Assembly: GCA_024195265.1 (NCBI GenBank) | Contig: JAJLRJ010000013.1 | Coordinates: forward strand, 10,341,332 to 10,405,331 | Direction: 5' to 3' | Length of the DNA: 64,000 nt | Source: Dendrophyllia cribrosa | Taxonomy: Eukaryota; Cnidaria; Anthozoa; Scleractinia; Dendrophylliidae | Part shown: one piece after another, positions 48,405 through 61,481 of the stretch | Position numbering within the stretch: the stretch's first letter is position 1 | How the letters are laid out: each line of letters starts with the position of its first letter | Made by a program: the position numbers and the translations under genes | Notes under the pieces: model-generated | Databases searched by the model: none | Told to the model about the DNA's origin: nothing | The model's input: only the letters and a program-made list of their open reading frames with translations

Positions 48405-48690
48405 ACTATTTTTTTGCAAATGAGAACCTGGATCATTTGTCAGGCTGAAAAGGTTATTATATATTGTGAGGTTAATTTGCCAAATTTCAGCTTGCATTTT
48501 AATCCACAGTTTCTTACATGCATTTTTATTTTATTTTACGGGACTGGTTTGTACCACCTCCAAAACAAGTTAAGAGTACCCCCATCGCATTTGGGGTTTA
48601 ATTTTAGTACTTTACAATTTCTTGTATTTTACCTTCTAGCTTCTATTTTGTACAATACATGTACAATACATGTACAAGTACTTGTTCAAA
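48405..48690 (+). repeat. Second copy of the duplicated intron block
   Basis: About 85-90 percent similar by eye to 45206-45480 (for example AGAACCTGGATCATTTGTCA versus AGAACCTGCATCATTTGTCA). It ends in ACATGTACAATACATGTACA. Confidence 0.7.
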
Positions 48691-48724
48691 TTTATCACTG
48701 ATGTCCAGAAATGCAGGCAACTAC

Positions 48725-49000
48725 GAAAATGACGATTTTGGCGAAATTTCGTCAAATTCGTCAAACCGTAAAAACGGCTAAAATTATGCAAACGATCTGG
48801 CGATTTTGGCGGATGTGACGATTTTGGCGAAATTTCGTCAAATTCTTCAAATGAGCCAAGATTATGCAAATGATTTTAATAGATGTCACCCTGCTATGAT
48901 GCCGGATTTGGCGGATTTGGCGATTTTGGCGAAGTTTCGTCAAATCAGTGAATCAGCTAAAATTATGCTGGCGGATTTGGCGATTTTTGGCGCTTGTATG
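48725..49000. repeat. Three degenerate repeats of about 100 bp
   Basis: GCGATTTTGGCG/ACGATTTTGGCG followed by AAATTTCGTCAAAT and a short (A)AAATTATGC block occurs three times (near 48730, 48820, 48920), interspersed with GGCGGATTTGGCGGATTTGG. Not spaced like a CRISPR, and degenerate. Confidence 0.6.
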
Positions 49001-50958
49001 CTCGATTTTCAAACGGTAAATTTACTCTTCATGTAATTGTTTGATTGAGGATTTACATCCTAACATTAAGTTATTCCGCATATTTCTAATAACATTCTTG
49101 AAATGTTAACAAACATACACAATTTCGGTACAAAATAGCCGTAAAAATTGGCTGATACAAAGCAGACGTCACATTTTACAGGTCGCAACAACGCTACCGA
49201 TACTGATACACACTGAAACTGGAAAAGTTTTTCTTAGACCTAAACACTATCTTGCTAAGTTCTTTTGCATAGTTTTTTTACTGCTAGGCCGACATTGTTT
49301 GGCTTGTTTACTATCAGTGACACGGTGTGTTTTGTATTAGCCGCGTGCAAATTATTCACGCTTCCAACGGAATAATGCTTGCGATGAACTTTACTCGAGC
49401 CGAAAGTTGGAGGCGTTTTGCTTTTCCAGGCAAACAAGTGCTCATGTGAATACATTTTTTGTTTATGAAAGCTTGTTTTTTTCTTTTTATGCGTTTCTTC
49501 ATTCATAGAATTTCTGGCTTAACTGCAGAATACCCTTTTATTTCGAATAACTTCTGTGTTGCCGCTACGCGGTAAGTGCGAAACGCAGAAACTAATTTAT
49601 TCAAAAGCATGCCGCGCTAAAAATAAAAATAACATGTATATTCCTCGTTCTAAAAACCTGCCGCAAGACTGATGACAAAAATGACACATAGCCTATACTC
49701 CACGTTCTATAAACTTTTTAACATGCATAACGTTCCCTTTAGAACAAATATCTTTAGTTCCATTTCGAATAACTTCTGTGTTGTCGGCACCCTGGATCCA
49801 GAGGTCCGTTCTCTGAATATCATGAGTGAAATTAACCGCATAAACGTTAGAAGAAGCTTGCACCTCATTGTCGCGGCTTCGCCGCTCAAAATCGCCGGTT
49901 TTTCACTAGAAAAAAAAAAATCTTAGTGACCTCTGGCACCCAGACCGGGTATGTTGCCGGCTACGCGGTACGCAAACTAATTCATTCAAAAGCATGCTGC
50001 GCTTAAAAAAAAAATAACATGTATATTCCTCGTTCTAAAAACATGCCGCGAGACTGATGACAATCAAAGGGCTCTTCAAGCCATCTCGTTAATGCGTTAG
50101 AAGTGAGGTTAATAAAAAATAGGCAGTCTATGACTGCATGTAGCTTACTGCGCCTGTTATTACTTAGATTATCGTAGGTCCCCCCCCCCCCCCACCCCCC
50201 CTTGTCCCCTGGATTTCCAAGCCGAGAGACCCCCCTCTCCTGCCCGGATTTGCAATAAAGTTTTGGAAGCCCTAAATTTACAGGTAATGAGAAAAAAAAT
50301 ATATGTAATCGCATTCAGAAGATTTTGTTTTTATAATTTTCAAAACCGCGGTGACGAGTGCTATAAATTGGTGAAACATTTTAAAAATAAATATTGCGTG
50401 ACGCATCATGAACCCCCCCCCCCCCCCCCCCCCCCCCCCCGTGATTTCAAGCTACTAATAAGACAAAGAAACAGTCTATGAAATGTTTCTTACAAAGTAA
50501 ATGGACATTAAAAAATGTGACTTTCTTTACCGTAGTTTTCCAGGAATGCTTGAAAATTCTTAGTAAAGTCTGCCGCTTCGAGTATAAATTCTGAAAGAAG
50601 ACATGTCCTCACTTGTGACAAATTTCATCGCTTTCAGCTCTCAAACCACCACTACAAAGGCAAAAAATCTTCTAAAGGACTTTCTTTTTCCATTTCGAAG
50701 TCTTAAAAGGGGTGCTTTCATTCCTTGTTATGCAAAATGAACGTCTACAAAATGAAAGCGTGGAGTTCACGGCCGGCCATATTTGTTAGAAATCTGATAG
50801 TCTTCTGAGGGAACATTCGATTCGGGCTATTCGAAGCTATCCTCGACAAACGTTGAACAACCGACGAGGTTGCGAAGCTATCCTCGACAAACGTCGAACA
50901 ACCGACGAGGTTCCAAAACAAAAAAGGAGTTAAGATCGGGGAATATCGGGTCAAAATC

Positions 50959-50997
<39 letters not shown>

Positions 50998-52164
50998 TCG
51001 CAGTACACTTGTGGCAAGTCTAAAATTTAGGAAGGCAGTGTATATGCAATAACCTAAGGTAATATAGAATTGGAAAAAGCGTGTTTTTTGGAAGTGAATT
51101 GTTGATACATATTCTGGGGGAAGGGGGGGGGGGGGGGAGTACTCCCGACAATTAAGGGTAGGTGTGTACCGCCTGAAGCATCAAAAGCAACCATTATAAA
51201 CAATTGATAATTTTGTTTTACGAAATAACAGATTTCAATATATATTTTCTTGCTTTAAGTCTGCTATATTCTTTGCTAATTGAGCTACGTTGAGCACTCT
51301 AAGGCAACTCTCTTGCGTCAGGATTTCAATGCGATAAAGCTACGTTGAGTACTCTAAGGTATCTGTCTTGTCCGCTTCATGATTTGAATGTGATGGGAAA
51401 AACACACCGACTGATTGATATTCCCCTTCTTTTTATAAGCGGAGAACGTTTTCTCTGTCTTGCTTGCCACTAAAATAATACATTGTCTTTTTGTTTGTTT
51501 TGTCAATTAGCTCCCATATAGTGCCAATATTTTTCCTTTAAAAAAAAAATCAACACGCTGAAATCGCTTATAATGCTTGCTTGATAAACTTTTGTTAACT
51601 AAATCAGCAAAATTATTACGTCTTTTGCATACTATTGCATAATCAAACCGTAATGGCAATGATTCAGTGTTCCAAAATAGAACAAAAGCCAAATCCATAC
51701 TCTTGCACAATCAAACGGGAACATTTTTAGTTAGCTGAATACGCAAAATCTCACCTCTCTTGCATACTATTGCATAATCATGACACCTCAACATTTAATA
51801 ACCATTCAAAATTGAAATTTCTCTTTAATAATCAAACCGTAATAGGAATGATTCAGTATTCCAATGACTTCTGAAAAGGGACATTAACGTTAATTTTGCA
51901 GGAAAGCAAATCCATTGTATAATACAATCAAATTAGGCCCCTTCACGAGTAACGCATGAAAATAGAACGCGTGTTTTATTTCCGATTTGACAGCCTTGTC
52001 AGATAAATGACCACAAGTTGCTTCTTATTGTCTAAAATTAAATTGCCGACTCGCTTAAGCTACCTGGTTTGGTGGCTTAAATTTAACTAGAGTTTAACTC
52101 AATTAAGCTGACTCGCTTAACTTTAAGCAAATTGGAAAACCAACTCTTTTGCTCTTCATGGTTA
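49001..52164. other. Host DNA with several short repeats, no gene recognised
   Basis: A direct repeat of about 120 bp lies at 49560-49683 and 49949-50067 (GAAACGCAGAAACTAATTTA versus a close variant). A 41-bp direct repeat GAAGCTATCCTCGACAAACG lies at 50833-50873 and 50874-50911. Near 51282 and 51338 is GCTACGTTGAG-AC-CTCTAAGG. C- or G-runs lie at 50180-50190, 50411-50440 and 51127-51137. Open frames of 60-103 codons lack domains. Confidence 0.5.
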
Positions 52165-52400
52165 GTCATCAACGTATCGCAGAACATTCCTCACAATTTT
52201 TCTTTTCACGAACATTTCCGGTTGTCACTCGCTAGTCATCCCGGGTACATAACCTATCGCAGAACATTCTTGACAATTTTTCTTTTCACGACATTTCCAC
52301 TTGTCACTCGCTAAGCGACTTCAAAAATCGCTCCTCGCGGTTAATCTTCCCGAGTAGACAAGGTATCGCAGAACATTCCTGCCAATTTCTAGAATTTTCT
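52165..52400. repeat. Three direct repeats around TATCGCAGAACATTC
   Basis: TATCGCAGAACATTC at about 52174, 52256 and 52363 is each followed by a version of CAATTTTTCTTTTCACGA (the third is truncated). The period is 82-107 bases. Confidence 0.7.
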
Positions 52401-52425
52401 ATCAATTTTCTATTTAAGTGCTTAA

Positions 52426-55400
52426 GAGCCGTTGTCAGTAACTATCGAGAATCCGGCGACAACAGAAAAAAATCGAATTTTTTTTTTTTATTTGCCCGAA
52501 AAGACCCTTATAGTAAACTATTTTCAAAAATGATATTCAAAAGTTCCAGCGAATTTTTATTTTGGCTAAAAATAGGAAAGTTCGAAATCGGCCTAAGAGT
52601 GCCCAAAAGCATTATAAAAAATTATGCAAATTAGTACATTTTCAAAACGCTCGTAAAAGAAAACAAAAACGTTTCTTGCATTCATATTTTCACAACTTGT
52701 TATACATCCCTTGGACTTGCTTTGCAATTATATTTTATGTCGGTGGAAACTTTCTTTCCTTTATATTCACCCCAGTAAAAAATACAATATTTGCTATTCC
52801 GTTAATACACTGAATTTTACCATATTTCAGAAGACCATAACATCGGGGTTATACGAATATCCAGGTAATAAAAGGATACCTTTGAACGGACAATTGTTCT
52901 TGTTTATCATATAAAAATATTTAGTTTGGCCCGTGAAAATCAAGCGCGCCAGACGAAAATATATGGCGTGCACTTTTGGAAGATTTCGCCATTTTCTTTG
53001 TTGTACTTCTATTTCAAGATGTTGCAAGTCACACAATATTTTTGCGCAAACTTGACATTCTTGGTCTCTTCTACTTCTTTTATTCATTCAAATAGATAAA
53101 ATTTGACTAAAGACCGAACGATTCTTCTACACGTTACGTTTCCTGGAGTTTGTTTTATGTCAGTTCTAAATAAACCGGCACTTGCATGAACAAGGTGTGA
53201 TGAAAGATCCCTTCTTCTAGCTGTCGACGATTTATTGTTTTGATAACTTGAAATTGTCCTGTCGCCTATATTCTACTTTAAAAAGCTATCCTACTCTCAC
53301 TACGTTATAGCAAATAAGGTATGAATGTTGCTAAAAATATGCGAGTTCAATTTAAAAATGATAGGTTACATAAATATTAGAAAGTTGCCGCAGGAAAGAG
53401 AAATTGCGTACTAAAATCAAATCAAATCCCTTGCAAATAAACCGTGTATTGTAAGTTGCTTTTATCGCCCGGTTTGATAGGACGTTACCATCTTTCACTG
53501 GAATTAAATAGCATGGTTTTGCAGTCCACCTGTTAAAATACACTTGCCAATGAAGCTTTGCTTTGAGATTGGTGAATAAACAATGCAGTGGGCATTCGTA
53601 CTGACAGCCAGCTGGGACTCAATAAAATAACTTAACAGTCTTAACAGTCCGACTAAAACAAATTATTCCCTTTTCTAGATTAGGTAAACGTTCTTACTTG
53701 TTTGCAGTCCAGATGTTTGAAGCAAATTGTACGAACATCAGATCATTTGCAAATCAAACCTGACCTCAACATTTCGTTTGATCCGAACTAAGCAACACAA
53801 TGTAAATGTTATGTTGCGTGACAGTTGAAATGCTTTACATCACTGAGCAAGCGGAAAAAATACCGCGGGAAACCACTACGTCAATATTTGCGCATCTAAT
53901 GTAGGTTTTCTATAAAAATATGAAAAAAAAAAGTATGAAATAAAACTCCTGGCCACCAAAATTAAGTTTTAAGTCCATGAAATGATAGAATGTCAGAATC
54001 AGATTTATATGTAACCCATGTACGATGAAACCGTGTCAAGACGGCCATGGTATAAAATATAAACATACATATTTATAAACAGAATCTCCAATATTATTTT
54101 TTTCACAGGCCAACTTTATCCTTAATTTCAAACAATCATATAAATAATATCAGATAAACGTGTACACAAATCACACGGCTTTAACAATGTTGTTTCATTT
54201 TTACGTGGAACATGGCAGTCTAAAATCACGTCAAAGGTTCATAACTCGCTGGATAAGTATTTCGAAAAAAAAACATCCTTTCGCAAATGCATTGATGATT
54301 GTTTAAAACACGGTAGAACAAAGTGCAGGTCCCTTTTCTCTCAGGAACAGACGAGAGAGTGAAACACGCAAGCTTACGTGATAGGTTGGCAACTGTCACG
54401 CGTGCCCGCGTGTTTTGCTCGCTCGATTAATTAAATAACTAATGTAGTCTCTCTCTCCTTTACAGAGACTCTTATTAGTATTATAAGAAAATCCGAAAAC
54501 AAATAAAGAATGAATAAAAAGGGAGCACGCAGGAAACGATGAGAAGAGACAGAAGGCCACGCCCACATTCTCAATTCTCTCCGGATGAGAGTTCCCCGCG
54601 CGCTCCCTTTTTTTCCTTTCTCCACCTTCGCTTCCTGTTTTCTCATCGCGGCACGAAAAATTAATTCACACGCGAAAAGACCTCTGCGAGATTATCAGGT
54701 GAACGAGCAAAAATCACGCGACTGAGCAAGGATTTACTTACATATCAATAAAGCCTTAAAGTTACTATTAAAGTAAGACTGATGCGACGTGAAGTGATAA
54801 CACGACATCGCGCGGAATAATCAGGACACGGATTAATTATTTCATTCTCCAGTGTGCGCGCTGACGTCCAATCGACAAGGTCGCGACGGCATTTTGACAT
54901 TTTTAGGTTGCGTTCGGGAAATGAACGACTTTATCAACCTTGTGCGCGCACCATTGTCGATACCTCGCTTGCTCTTTGCTAAATTTGCCCAATAAGATCC
55001 AGAGCGCCCGCATGAACAGCCATCGACAAGATCAGCGAAAGCATCTGCATACGAGGCTTTCCACTCCTTATTCGGTCTATAATAGAGCCCTGCAATTGAA
55101 ACTTCTCGCAAAGCATTTGCAGCAAACCCATCTTTAAGTTTTTCAAGGAGTTGTCACTGACCAATGCGCAGATATTGTATTGATCGAACACAGTGGGATG
55201 CTCTAGGTTAATCTCAGTGAGAATCTCTTCTCTTGCATTGTGGAAATGTAGCTCTTCCTCCGCCGCGCTAATATCCCTTTCGGTTGCGACTAACTGTTGG
55301 CGAACTCTAATTTTGCCGCAAGCCTACAGAAAAACGAAGTAATTTCTTGCACTGTCAAACTTCTGATGGGCTGAAGAGACGTTTGCCGTCAGAGCTTAAC

Positions 55401-57258
55401 TCGTCTCATTTCCTTGACAACGATTTCGGGATCAAGTTCTCTTCCATGGTGAGTTACATTCAAGCCCTCCAGGCAAAATGAAGAAGGTATTGAGAAACAC
55501 CCTATTGAAGTTTCGAAACTGCTATGGTTTGTTAACTTTTCATAAGGCATTTCGGTTGGACTGACAAGGCTTTATTTTATTTGCTGCCTCTTTCGATAAA
55601 AGACCTAAAAGCATCACGGACTCGGCTCGTGCATAAAAAATTCGCGCAGAGATGATTATTTTATGACTTCGAATTCATAAGCTACAAATAAACACTACGG
55701 AAAATACCGTGATTTTCGTTTTAGTCCATCCAGTAAAATCAAAAAGATTTTTTTGCGTTAAAAAATCGTAAAACTGTCATTACATCCACAAATATTGAAA
55801 TAGTCTCTTCCTGGTCTTTTACTGGCGCTAGTATATCGCATTTCATTTGTCACGTAACAAACATGTAACAAGCAACCCCGCGACAGTGTAGAAACTGATT
55901 TTAATAGAGGTTCACACGAAATTTCAGCTCAGTATTGCTTTGACTTATGGATGTGTTGTCTTCAGATATAATCGTCTGCAAACATATGGACCACCATCAA
56001 GTAAGTACAAGGGAATAACTCAGTGATTTCTCAGTCGGGCTATGCAGTTTATTCTGAAGTGTTCTAATTGAATGAGCCCGGCGCCTGACGCCTGGCTGTT
56101 GTACAATTTCTTTTTTTAACATTCTTAACAAACATATATTGGAGCTAAGCTTGATAAGCAAATGTATTTTAAGAGATAGTCTACAAAGATAGTGGTAAAG
56201 TGGTAAAGTTCTTTAAAGCAACTAAAAACACCGCGAGCACTCATTTCGTTTACAAGCTGTAGTCGACCTGATAACATCTGTACGACATTCGTGCGGTGAT
56301 TGTACGTGACTGTGGATATTTATAGCAGTTTTCTTTAAAACTCGCGTATTTACAGCAACAGTTATACTTTTTCTGCTCTATAAAGGTAGTAAAGTATTTT
56401 GGAATGTAAAAGCACAATATAATCGACGCGAGGTAAATTTCATGTAATGAAAATAGAAGAAGGGATCTTTCATCGCCCATTGTTCCTTTATTTAGAACTC
56501 GCGCAAAATATAAAATAAACACAAAAAAATCACGTAAAACAAAGTTACTAAAATAGGGAACCGCTTTAGCTAAAATATAACTATGTAAAATGTTTAAAAG
56601 TAATAGTAGAGACCAGATACGTTGTTTTTTACCTGACTTTACTGTTGCTTTTGTATAAATAGAATGCGTGACTTGCAGTAGGGGTGCAAAAAAAAAAATG
56701 GCGAAATCTGTGAAAATGTACTCCATATATTTTAATCTAGCGCGCTCGTTTTTAACGGGCCAAACTAAATATTTTTATGTGATAAACAAGAAGAAATGCC
56801 TGTTTAAACGAGTCCTTTTTCTACCTGGATATTCGTATAACCCCGATGTTATGGTCTTCTGAAATATGGTAAAATTCAGTGTATTAACGGAATAGTAAAT
56901 ATTGTATTTTTTACGCGGGTGAATATTAGAAAAAAAAGTTTAGACCGACATGAAATATAGTTGAAAAGCAAGTCCAAGGGATGTATAACAAGTTGTGAAA
57001 ATATGAATGCAAGAAACGTTTTTGTTTTCTTTTACGAGCGTTTTGAAAATGTACTAATTTGCATAATTTTTATAACGCTTTCGGGCACTCTTAGGCCGAT
57101 TTCGAACTTTCCTAATTTTAGCCAAAATAAAAATTCGCTGGAACTTTTGAATATCATTTTTGAAAATAGTTTACTATAATGGTCTTTTCGAGCAAATAAA
57201 AAAAAATTCGATTATTTTCTGTTGTCGCCGGATTCTCGATAGTTACTGACAACGGCTC
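52426..57258. mobile_element. TTAA-flanked DNA transposon with long inverted repeats, 4.8 kb
   Basis: Ends GAGCCGTTGTCAGTAACTAT are inverted, with TTAA at 52422-52425 and 57259-57262. The inverted repeats run at least 570 bases each (52426-53000 against 56690-57258). Similarity resumes near 53200 and 56460 (GATCCCTTCTTCTA versus GAAGAAGGGATC), giving about 800 bases per arm. The interior contains a candidate minus-strand terminal exon (54840-55327) but no recognised catalytic core. TTAA plus long arms fits Kolobok- or piggyBac-type relatives; the superfamily is not settled. Confidence 0.75.
54840..55327 (-). pseudogene. Candidate terminal exon inside the TTAA transposon, frameshifted
   Basis: After an acceptor TTTTTCTGTAG (about 55328) the minus strand opens ACGKIRVRQQLVATERDISA, then EEELHFHNAREEILTEIN, FDQYNICALVSDNSLKNLKM and LLQMLCEKFQLQGSIIDRI. 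Near 55020 coherent sequence switches frame to ADAFADLVDGCSCGRSG. The SLKNLKMGLLQMLCEKF segment resembles a SAP-type helix pair, and the Cys motif at the end looks like the C-terminus of a transposon-associated protein. Identity not established. The frameshift suggests decay. Confidence 0.45.
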
Positions 57259-57262
57259 TTAA

Positions 57263-58030
57263 AACCACAAAAACAATAAATCCAAGATAAGAAACAATCT
57301 GTCAGGCGATGAGGTCATAGCTTTAAAACATTTGTAAAACAACTCTGCTATAAACCCGCGTATAAACCTCAGAAAGTGGACAAACATACAAGGTGAAATT
57401 TCTTAGCTTCGTCGAGCGCGGAAAATGTCAGCTATAAACCTCAAAAAGCAAACAAAGATACAGGGTGAAATTTCTTAGCTTCGTCGAGCGCGGAAAATGT
57501 CAAAGCGCAACTCACCCAAATCACTGTAAATAAGAACTGTACGCGAAAAATGTCCAAGCGCAACTCACGCAAATCACTGTAAATAAGAACTGTAATACCC
57601 TTGTGGTGAGGTCATAGCTCTAAGAACTGTAATACCTTTGTGGTAACGTAACGTAAGACATAACAAGTTCATGACAATTCAATACCCCAGGGAAATTAAC
57701 AATAGGTCCGGGGGTGCCCCTCAAAAATTTTAGTGGCGGTATGTGACGCACTTCTTGAAATCCTAACCTGTTTAACCCACCGTATCCTCGGTGCCCTAAT
57801 GTAGCTTCTATAAAAAAGAAATAAGTAACCTCCCCGGACAAATGTTAACAAAACTAAACAAAGAACCTTTGTTAACAACTTTTGCCCCTTTTTTTCGTTG
57901 TGAATCGTACATCTCGTTTATGCCAAGCGCATTAACGAGATAAAAACGACACATAGCCTATATTCTTCGTTCTATATACCAGAAATGCACATTTGTTTAC
58001 ATTGTATAACAAGATAGAAACACAGGGTCT
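57263..58030. other. Host DNA with short tandem repeats
   Basis: GGTGAAATTTCTTAGCTTCG with CGAGCGCGGAAAATGTC occurs at about 57390 and 57463. CAAGCGCAACTCACGCAAAT / CAAAGCGCAACTCACCCAAA and ATCACTGTAAATAAGAACTG repeat at 57495-57590. No gene. Confidence 0.55.
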
Positions 58031-58321
58031 AGAGGAGCTCTATTTGATCGTACAAGACGCTATTTTCTTCGAATCGTCACCGTCTTGAAAGTTTAACTGT
58101 TACCGCAGGCCCCCGCAGGCAAGGGCGCAAATATCTTCGGAAAGCAACGAGGCACGAAGTGCCGACAACGAGGAACGAAGTGCGTACACCGACTTCGCAG
58201 CTTTCAAGCCCCAAGTAATTTGGCCCGCGGTACATATTTTGTGTCATGCAATCTGTTTAACTTTCAAGACGGCGACGATTCGAAGAAAATAGCGTCTTGT
58301 ACGATCAAATAGAGCTCCTCT
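58031..58321. repeat. Hairpin MITE-like element with 66-bp arms
   Basis: AGAGGAGCTCTATTTGATCG onward (58031-58097) is mirrored almost perfectly by 58255-58321 (CGATCAAATAGAGCTCCTCT at the end). The loop holds AACGAGGCACGAAGTGCCGA and a related copy. Nonautonomous foldback element. Confidence 0.8.
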
Positions 58322-59741
58322 GGACCATGTGATAGAAACCGATATTTCGGTTCCTAGGACACGTGATTTTCAAAGGTAAAATTTTGGGTTAGAGGGGGTA
58401 ACAATTAATTGACAAATTGTAAATAGATCATATCCCATTACCTTCAAGCGAGGGAGCTGAGCGAGAATTTGGAAGATTTCGCGTAGGTTTTTAGGAATAT
58501 TCGCGTGTTTATGACATTCGATCGCGGTGAAATTTAAATGACCTCACATTTGACACGTGAAGAAACCTTGGAGTGGATTTAAGTTGAAAATGAAGATCCT
58601 GAGAGTAACTTTTATAGCTGAGAATCGGAAGATGAGTCGATCGATGATAACCGTGTGTACTTGGGCTTTCCAAATGATCGTGATAGAATGCTTTCACTAT
58701 TATGAGAGAGGAAGAATTACCACAGAATGATGGAGCAGACGCCGAGGAATCAGGTTTCAGTAATGAAGACGAAAATCATTACGTTTGTGTACGAGTGTGA
58801 CTCTAAAATTCATGTAGTAAGGCATTATCTGCATAATCAAGGCAAATATTAAATTTGGTAATTTTTTGCATTTGTGAATTAATTAATAATTTAGCCTTTT
58901 TAAGTACTTTTTTCTTTACTTTGTTATATATTAGCATTGAGAGAGAGCCTAAAATGTCACAGATGGATTAATGGACACTATGTTTGCAGTATAAGAATAT
59001 GTAATATGCATTGAAATAATAGGCAAATCAGCCAAAATGAAGTTCTTCCTGTTGTCAATTGATGCCCTGTTAATAATTAACTTTATTAACATTAATAATA
59101 AACGTCATTTTGCAGATAATTTATTGAGGATTCAAAATATATACTTATATCCTCTTATGGGGTGTTCATTTGTATCACTCCAAATGTTATTAAGAACCTC
59201 AACTAAAGAGTAACTAAAGAGTTAATAGAGGGGTCCGCTGAAAACAGGTTCAATTTCAGTAAATATGGGAAGCAAATTTTGGGACCCAAACTGGTGTCCG
59301 CTTAACAGTGGGTGTATGATCTTTAATAATAACAAAATGGAATAACATAGTATTTGGAAAAAATCCAATAACATCAGATCAGATTGCATTGAAATACGTT
59401 ACTGGTGCCCAACCAGTCAAACTTATAATAACAAATCAGGAATGTAACATTTTTTCCACAAAGTTTTGTGATTTTGCTACGTCGAATTTGACGTAAACCT
59501 TTTACCTGAAGTGTTCAATAAACGCAAAAAAGATCTTCGCTTTTTATTGGTAATCTTCACCTCTTTGTTTTGAAATAACCATAGAAACAACTTCATTGAA
59601 AAATCTGCTTTATTTCGTATTATCATTTTGAGTTTATTTGGTTAATAACTTGTTTTCCTCTTTTTTGAAATAAGATTTGCTAAATTCCAGTTTTGTTAAC
59701 ACCCAATGTAAAGATTGTCACATTAATCTCTTTCCTGTCTG
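58322..59741. other. Host DNA left of the third Polinton-type element
   Basis: A/T-rich sequence without a convincing ORF. It ends CCTGTCTG at the boundary of the palindrome. Six bases before 59742 (TGTCTG) would be the expected target duplication; the right copy is outside the window. Confidence 0.4.
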
Positions 59742-59862
59742 AGTAGTATAGGGTGTTGGGGGTTCGGGATCACCTGAAAAAAGCGAGATCACGTCCGAGT
59801 TACCTCGGGCGTGATCTCGCTTTTTTCAGGTGATCCCGAACGCCCCAACACCCTATACTACT
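59742..59862. repeat. Terminal palindrome of the third element
   Basis: Arms of about 57 bases, AGTAGTATAGGGTGTTGGGG and onward through AAAAAAGCGAGATCACG, are mirrored to ATACTACT at 59862, with only single-base differences and a short loop near 59800. No T-run or operon context suggests a terminator. Position at the head of a viral-type gene cluster suggests an element end. Confidence 0.8.
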
Positions 59863-59936
59863 ATTCTGTTTGCATATGCTGATCCGGTACGAGATCACCA
59901 ATTGGAGAAATCCCACCCCTGTATATACCCACCCAC

Positions 59937-61013
59937 ATGGCAATGGCGAACGTGCAAGCATTCAAGGACTTCCTGAAATCACGTGAGACTGGCCTGATTC
60001 AAAAGAGCGAAGAATGGGTCAAAGCCAGACAAAATACAATCGGTGCATCGGAGATCTCTGCCTTGACAGGATCTTCGCCATTTGAGAGTCAGTCAAGTCT
60101 AATTCGCAAAAAAGTAAAGCCCATCGATATGAGCAAAAATGTGGCCTGCGCTTGGAGTACATTATTTGAGCCTCTAGTCCGTGAATACTTTGAGAACAAA
60201 CATTCTGTCAAAGTTTACGGATATACGGGCTCTCAAAACTTTACAAAGGATCACCCTCTTTTTGGGAAAGGTCACTTGCTGTCCAGACGGATACTTCTCA
60301 CACAAAGACGAGACAATAGTCTTGTTAGAGTTCAAGTGTCCTTACACCAGAAAGATCACAGACAATAAAATTTTTAAACAATACTGTGATCAAATACAAA
60401 CCGGCCTTGCTCTCAGCGGGGAGAGAGTTAACAAAGGCTTGTTGTCGACGCCTATTTCAGAATGTGTTCTTTGAAGCAGCTTAGCCTTAGCCTTGAACAC
60501 AATTCCTTGCCAAACAAAGGGGTTGTACACAAAACAAAAAAACCATCAGCACTCGCATGTGGTATTTATCTTCTATCTTGCAAGCAAAAACTATTTCCAG
60601 ATCAAACAAAATTACTTAACCTCGGCGCAACAAAATCAACATCAATGTTTGAAAAAATTATGAGAGGAATTTCATCGGGAGATATCTTGTGTAGCGGCGA
60701 TTGGTTTTATATGACATATGATGAGGATCAGAAACTAAACGATTTAGAATTTTTGAAAGACATAGGCAGAAGTATATTCAGTGAAGATTGGCCCCAAAAC
60801 TATTATAAGGCAGTAGCCTTCTTCGCATGGAAGCTGCTGGACATAACAGAAATTTGGGAAACAAAACAACCAAATTTCTTAGAAAATATACACGAATCAG
60901 TCAAAAGTTTTCATGAAAATTTGTCAAAACAAAAACACCGTAACAAAACTAGACCTATTGAAACCTTTGAAAACAACATCGGTGATGACAGTGCCCTGTT
61001 GGAAGGCTTTTAA
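59937..61013 (+). pseudogene. YqaJ/lambda-type exonuclease, two frameshifts
   Basis: A PD-(D/E)XK alkaline exonuclease as found in many DNA viruses, probably acting in recombination. From the ATG at 59937 (MAMANVQAFKDFLKSRE) it reads IGASEISALTGSSPF (the GxSE motif). Near 60275 it shifts frame into PDGYFSHKDE and LLEFKCPYTRKI (the catalytic ExK). The conserved QIQTGLALSG follows, then a second shift near 60440. The final frame (60462-61013) encodes a helical C-terminal extension, including YYKAVAFFAWKLLDITEIWE. The start lies about 20 bases after a TATA-like TGTATATACCC. The first Polinton has no such gene. Confidence 0.8.
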
Positions 61014-61481
61014 CAGAGCAGGCTGTCCCAGACAGCCCTTGTTGCTTAAAAGGGACATTTCGTGCCGCATATACAATATCTTTCTTTGCCCGTCTCAGTC
61101 CCCCGCGGCCAGAAGGCTTCGATATTCCTTCGACCGCCATTATTATCAACTTTGACCGATAAAATAGCGCCAGAGCTTCAATCTCGTTCAAATACACTGC
61201 AGATGTGGACGCAGTAGCTTCGAGAAATGCCACCTAAAGTGCAAGAGTGACAGAAGCAGAAGAAAGTGAAAAAATCACTGGATTTGCAGTTCGATAGATC
61301 GATCTACGATCGTGAGGAAACAGTTTCTTTGGCTTGTTTAACTGATGATTCCTTCTGTGATGCTTGAGTTCTCGCCCTCGCTCCCAGAGGTAAAATGTGG
61401 AATGACAACCGCCCTTTAAAATGTTTAATATTTTCAACATTTTCAATATTTTCTTGAAGTGAGTGAAATAGGTAAAAACAA

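Noticed and set aside
48725..49000. CRISPR-like array
   Set aside because: The repeats are degenerate, spacing is irregular, there are no spacers of constant length, and the context is eukaryotic.
55966..56000. A 35-bp exon-like segment with TTCAG before and GTAAGT after (YNRLQTYGPPS)
   Set aside because: It is too short to judge, lies inside a transposon and does not match the 72-bp LRR exon pattern.
56250..56726. A 158-codon minus-strand ORF
   Set aside because: It overlaps the inverted repeat of the TTAA transposon, has no domain, and its composition follows A/T richness.
59742..59862. Strong hairpin as a transcription terminator
   Set aside because: It has no T-run and no upstream operon, and it sits at the head of a gene cluster. 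An element terminus fits better.
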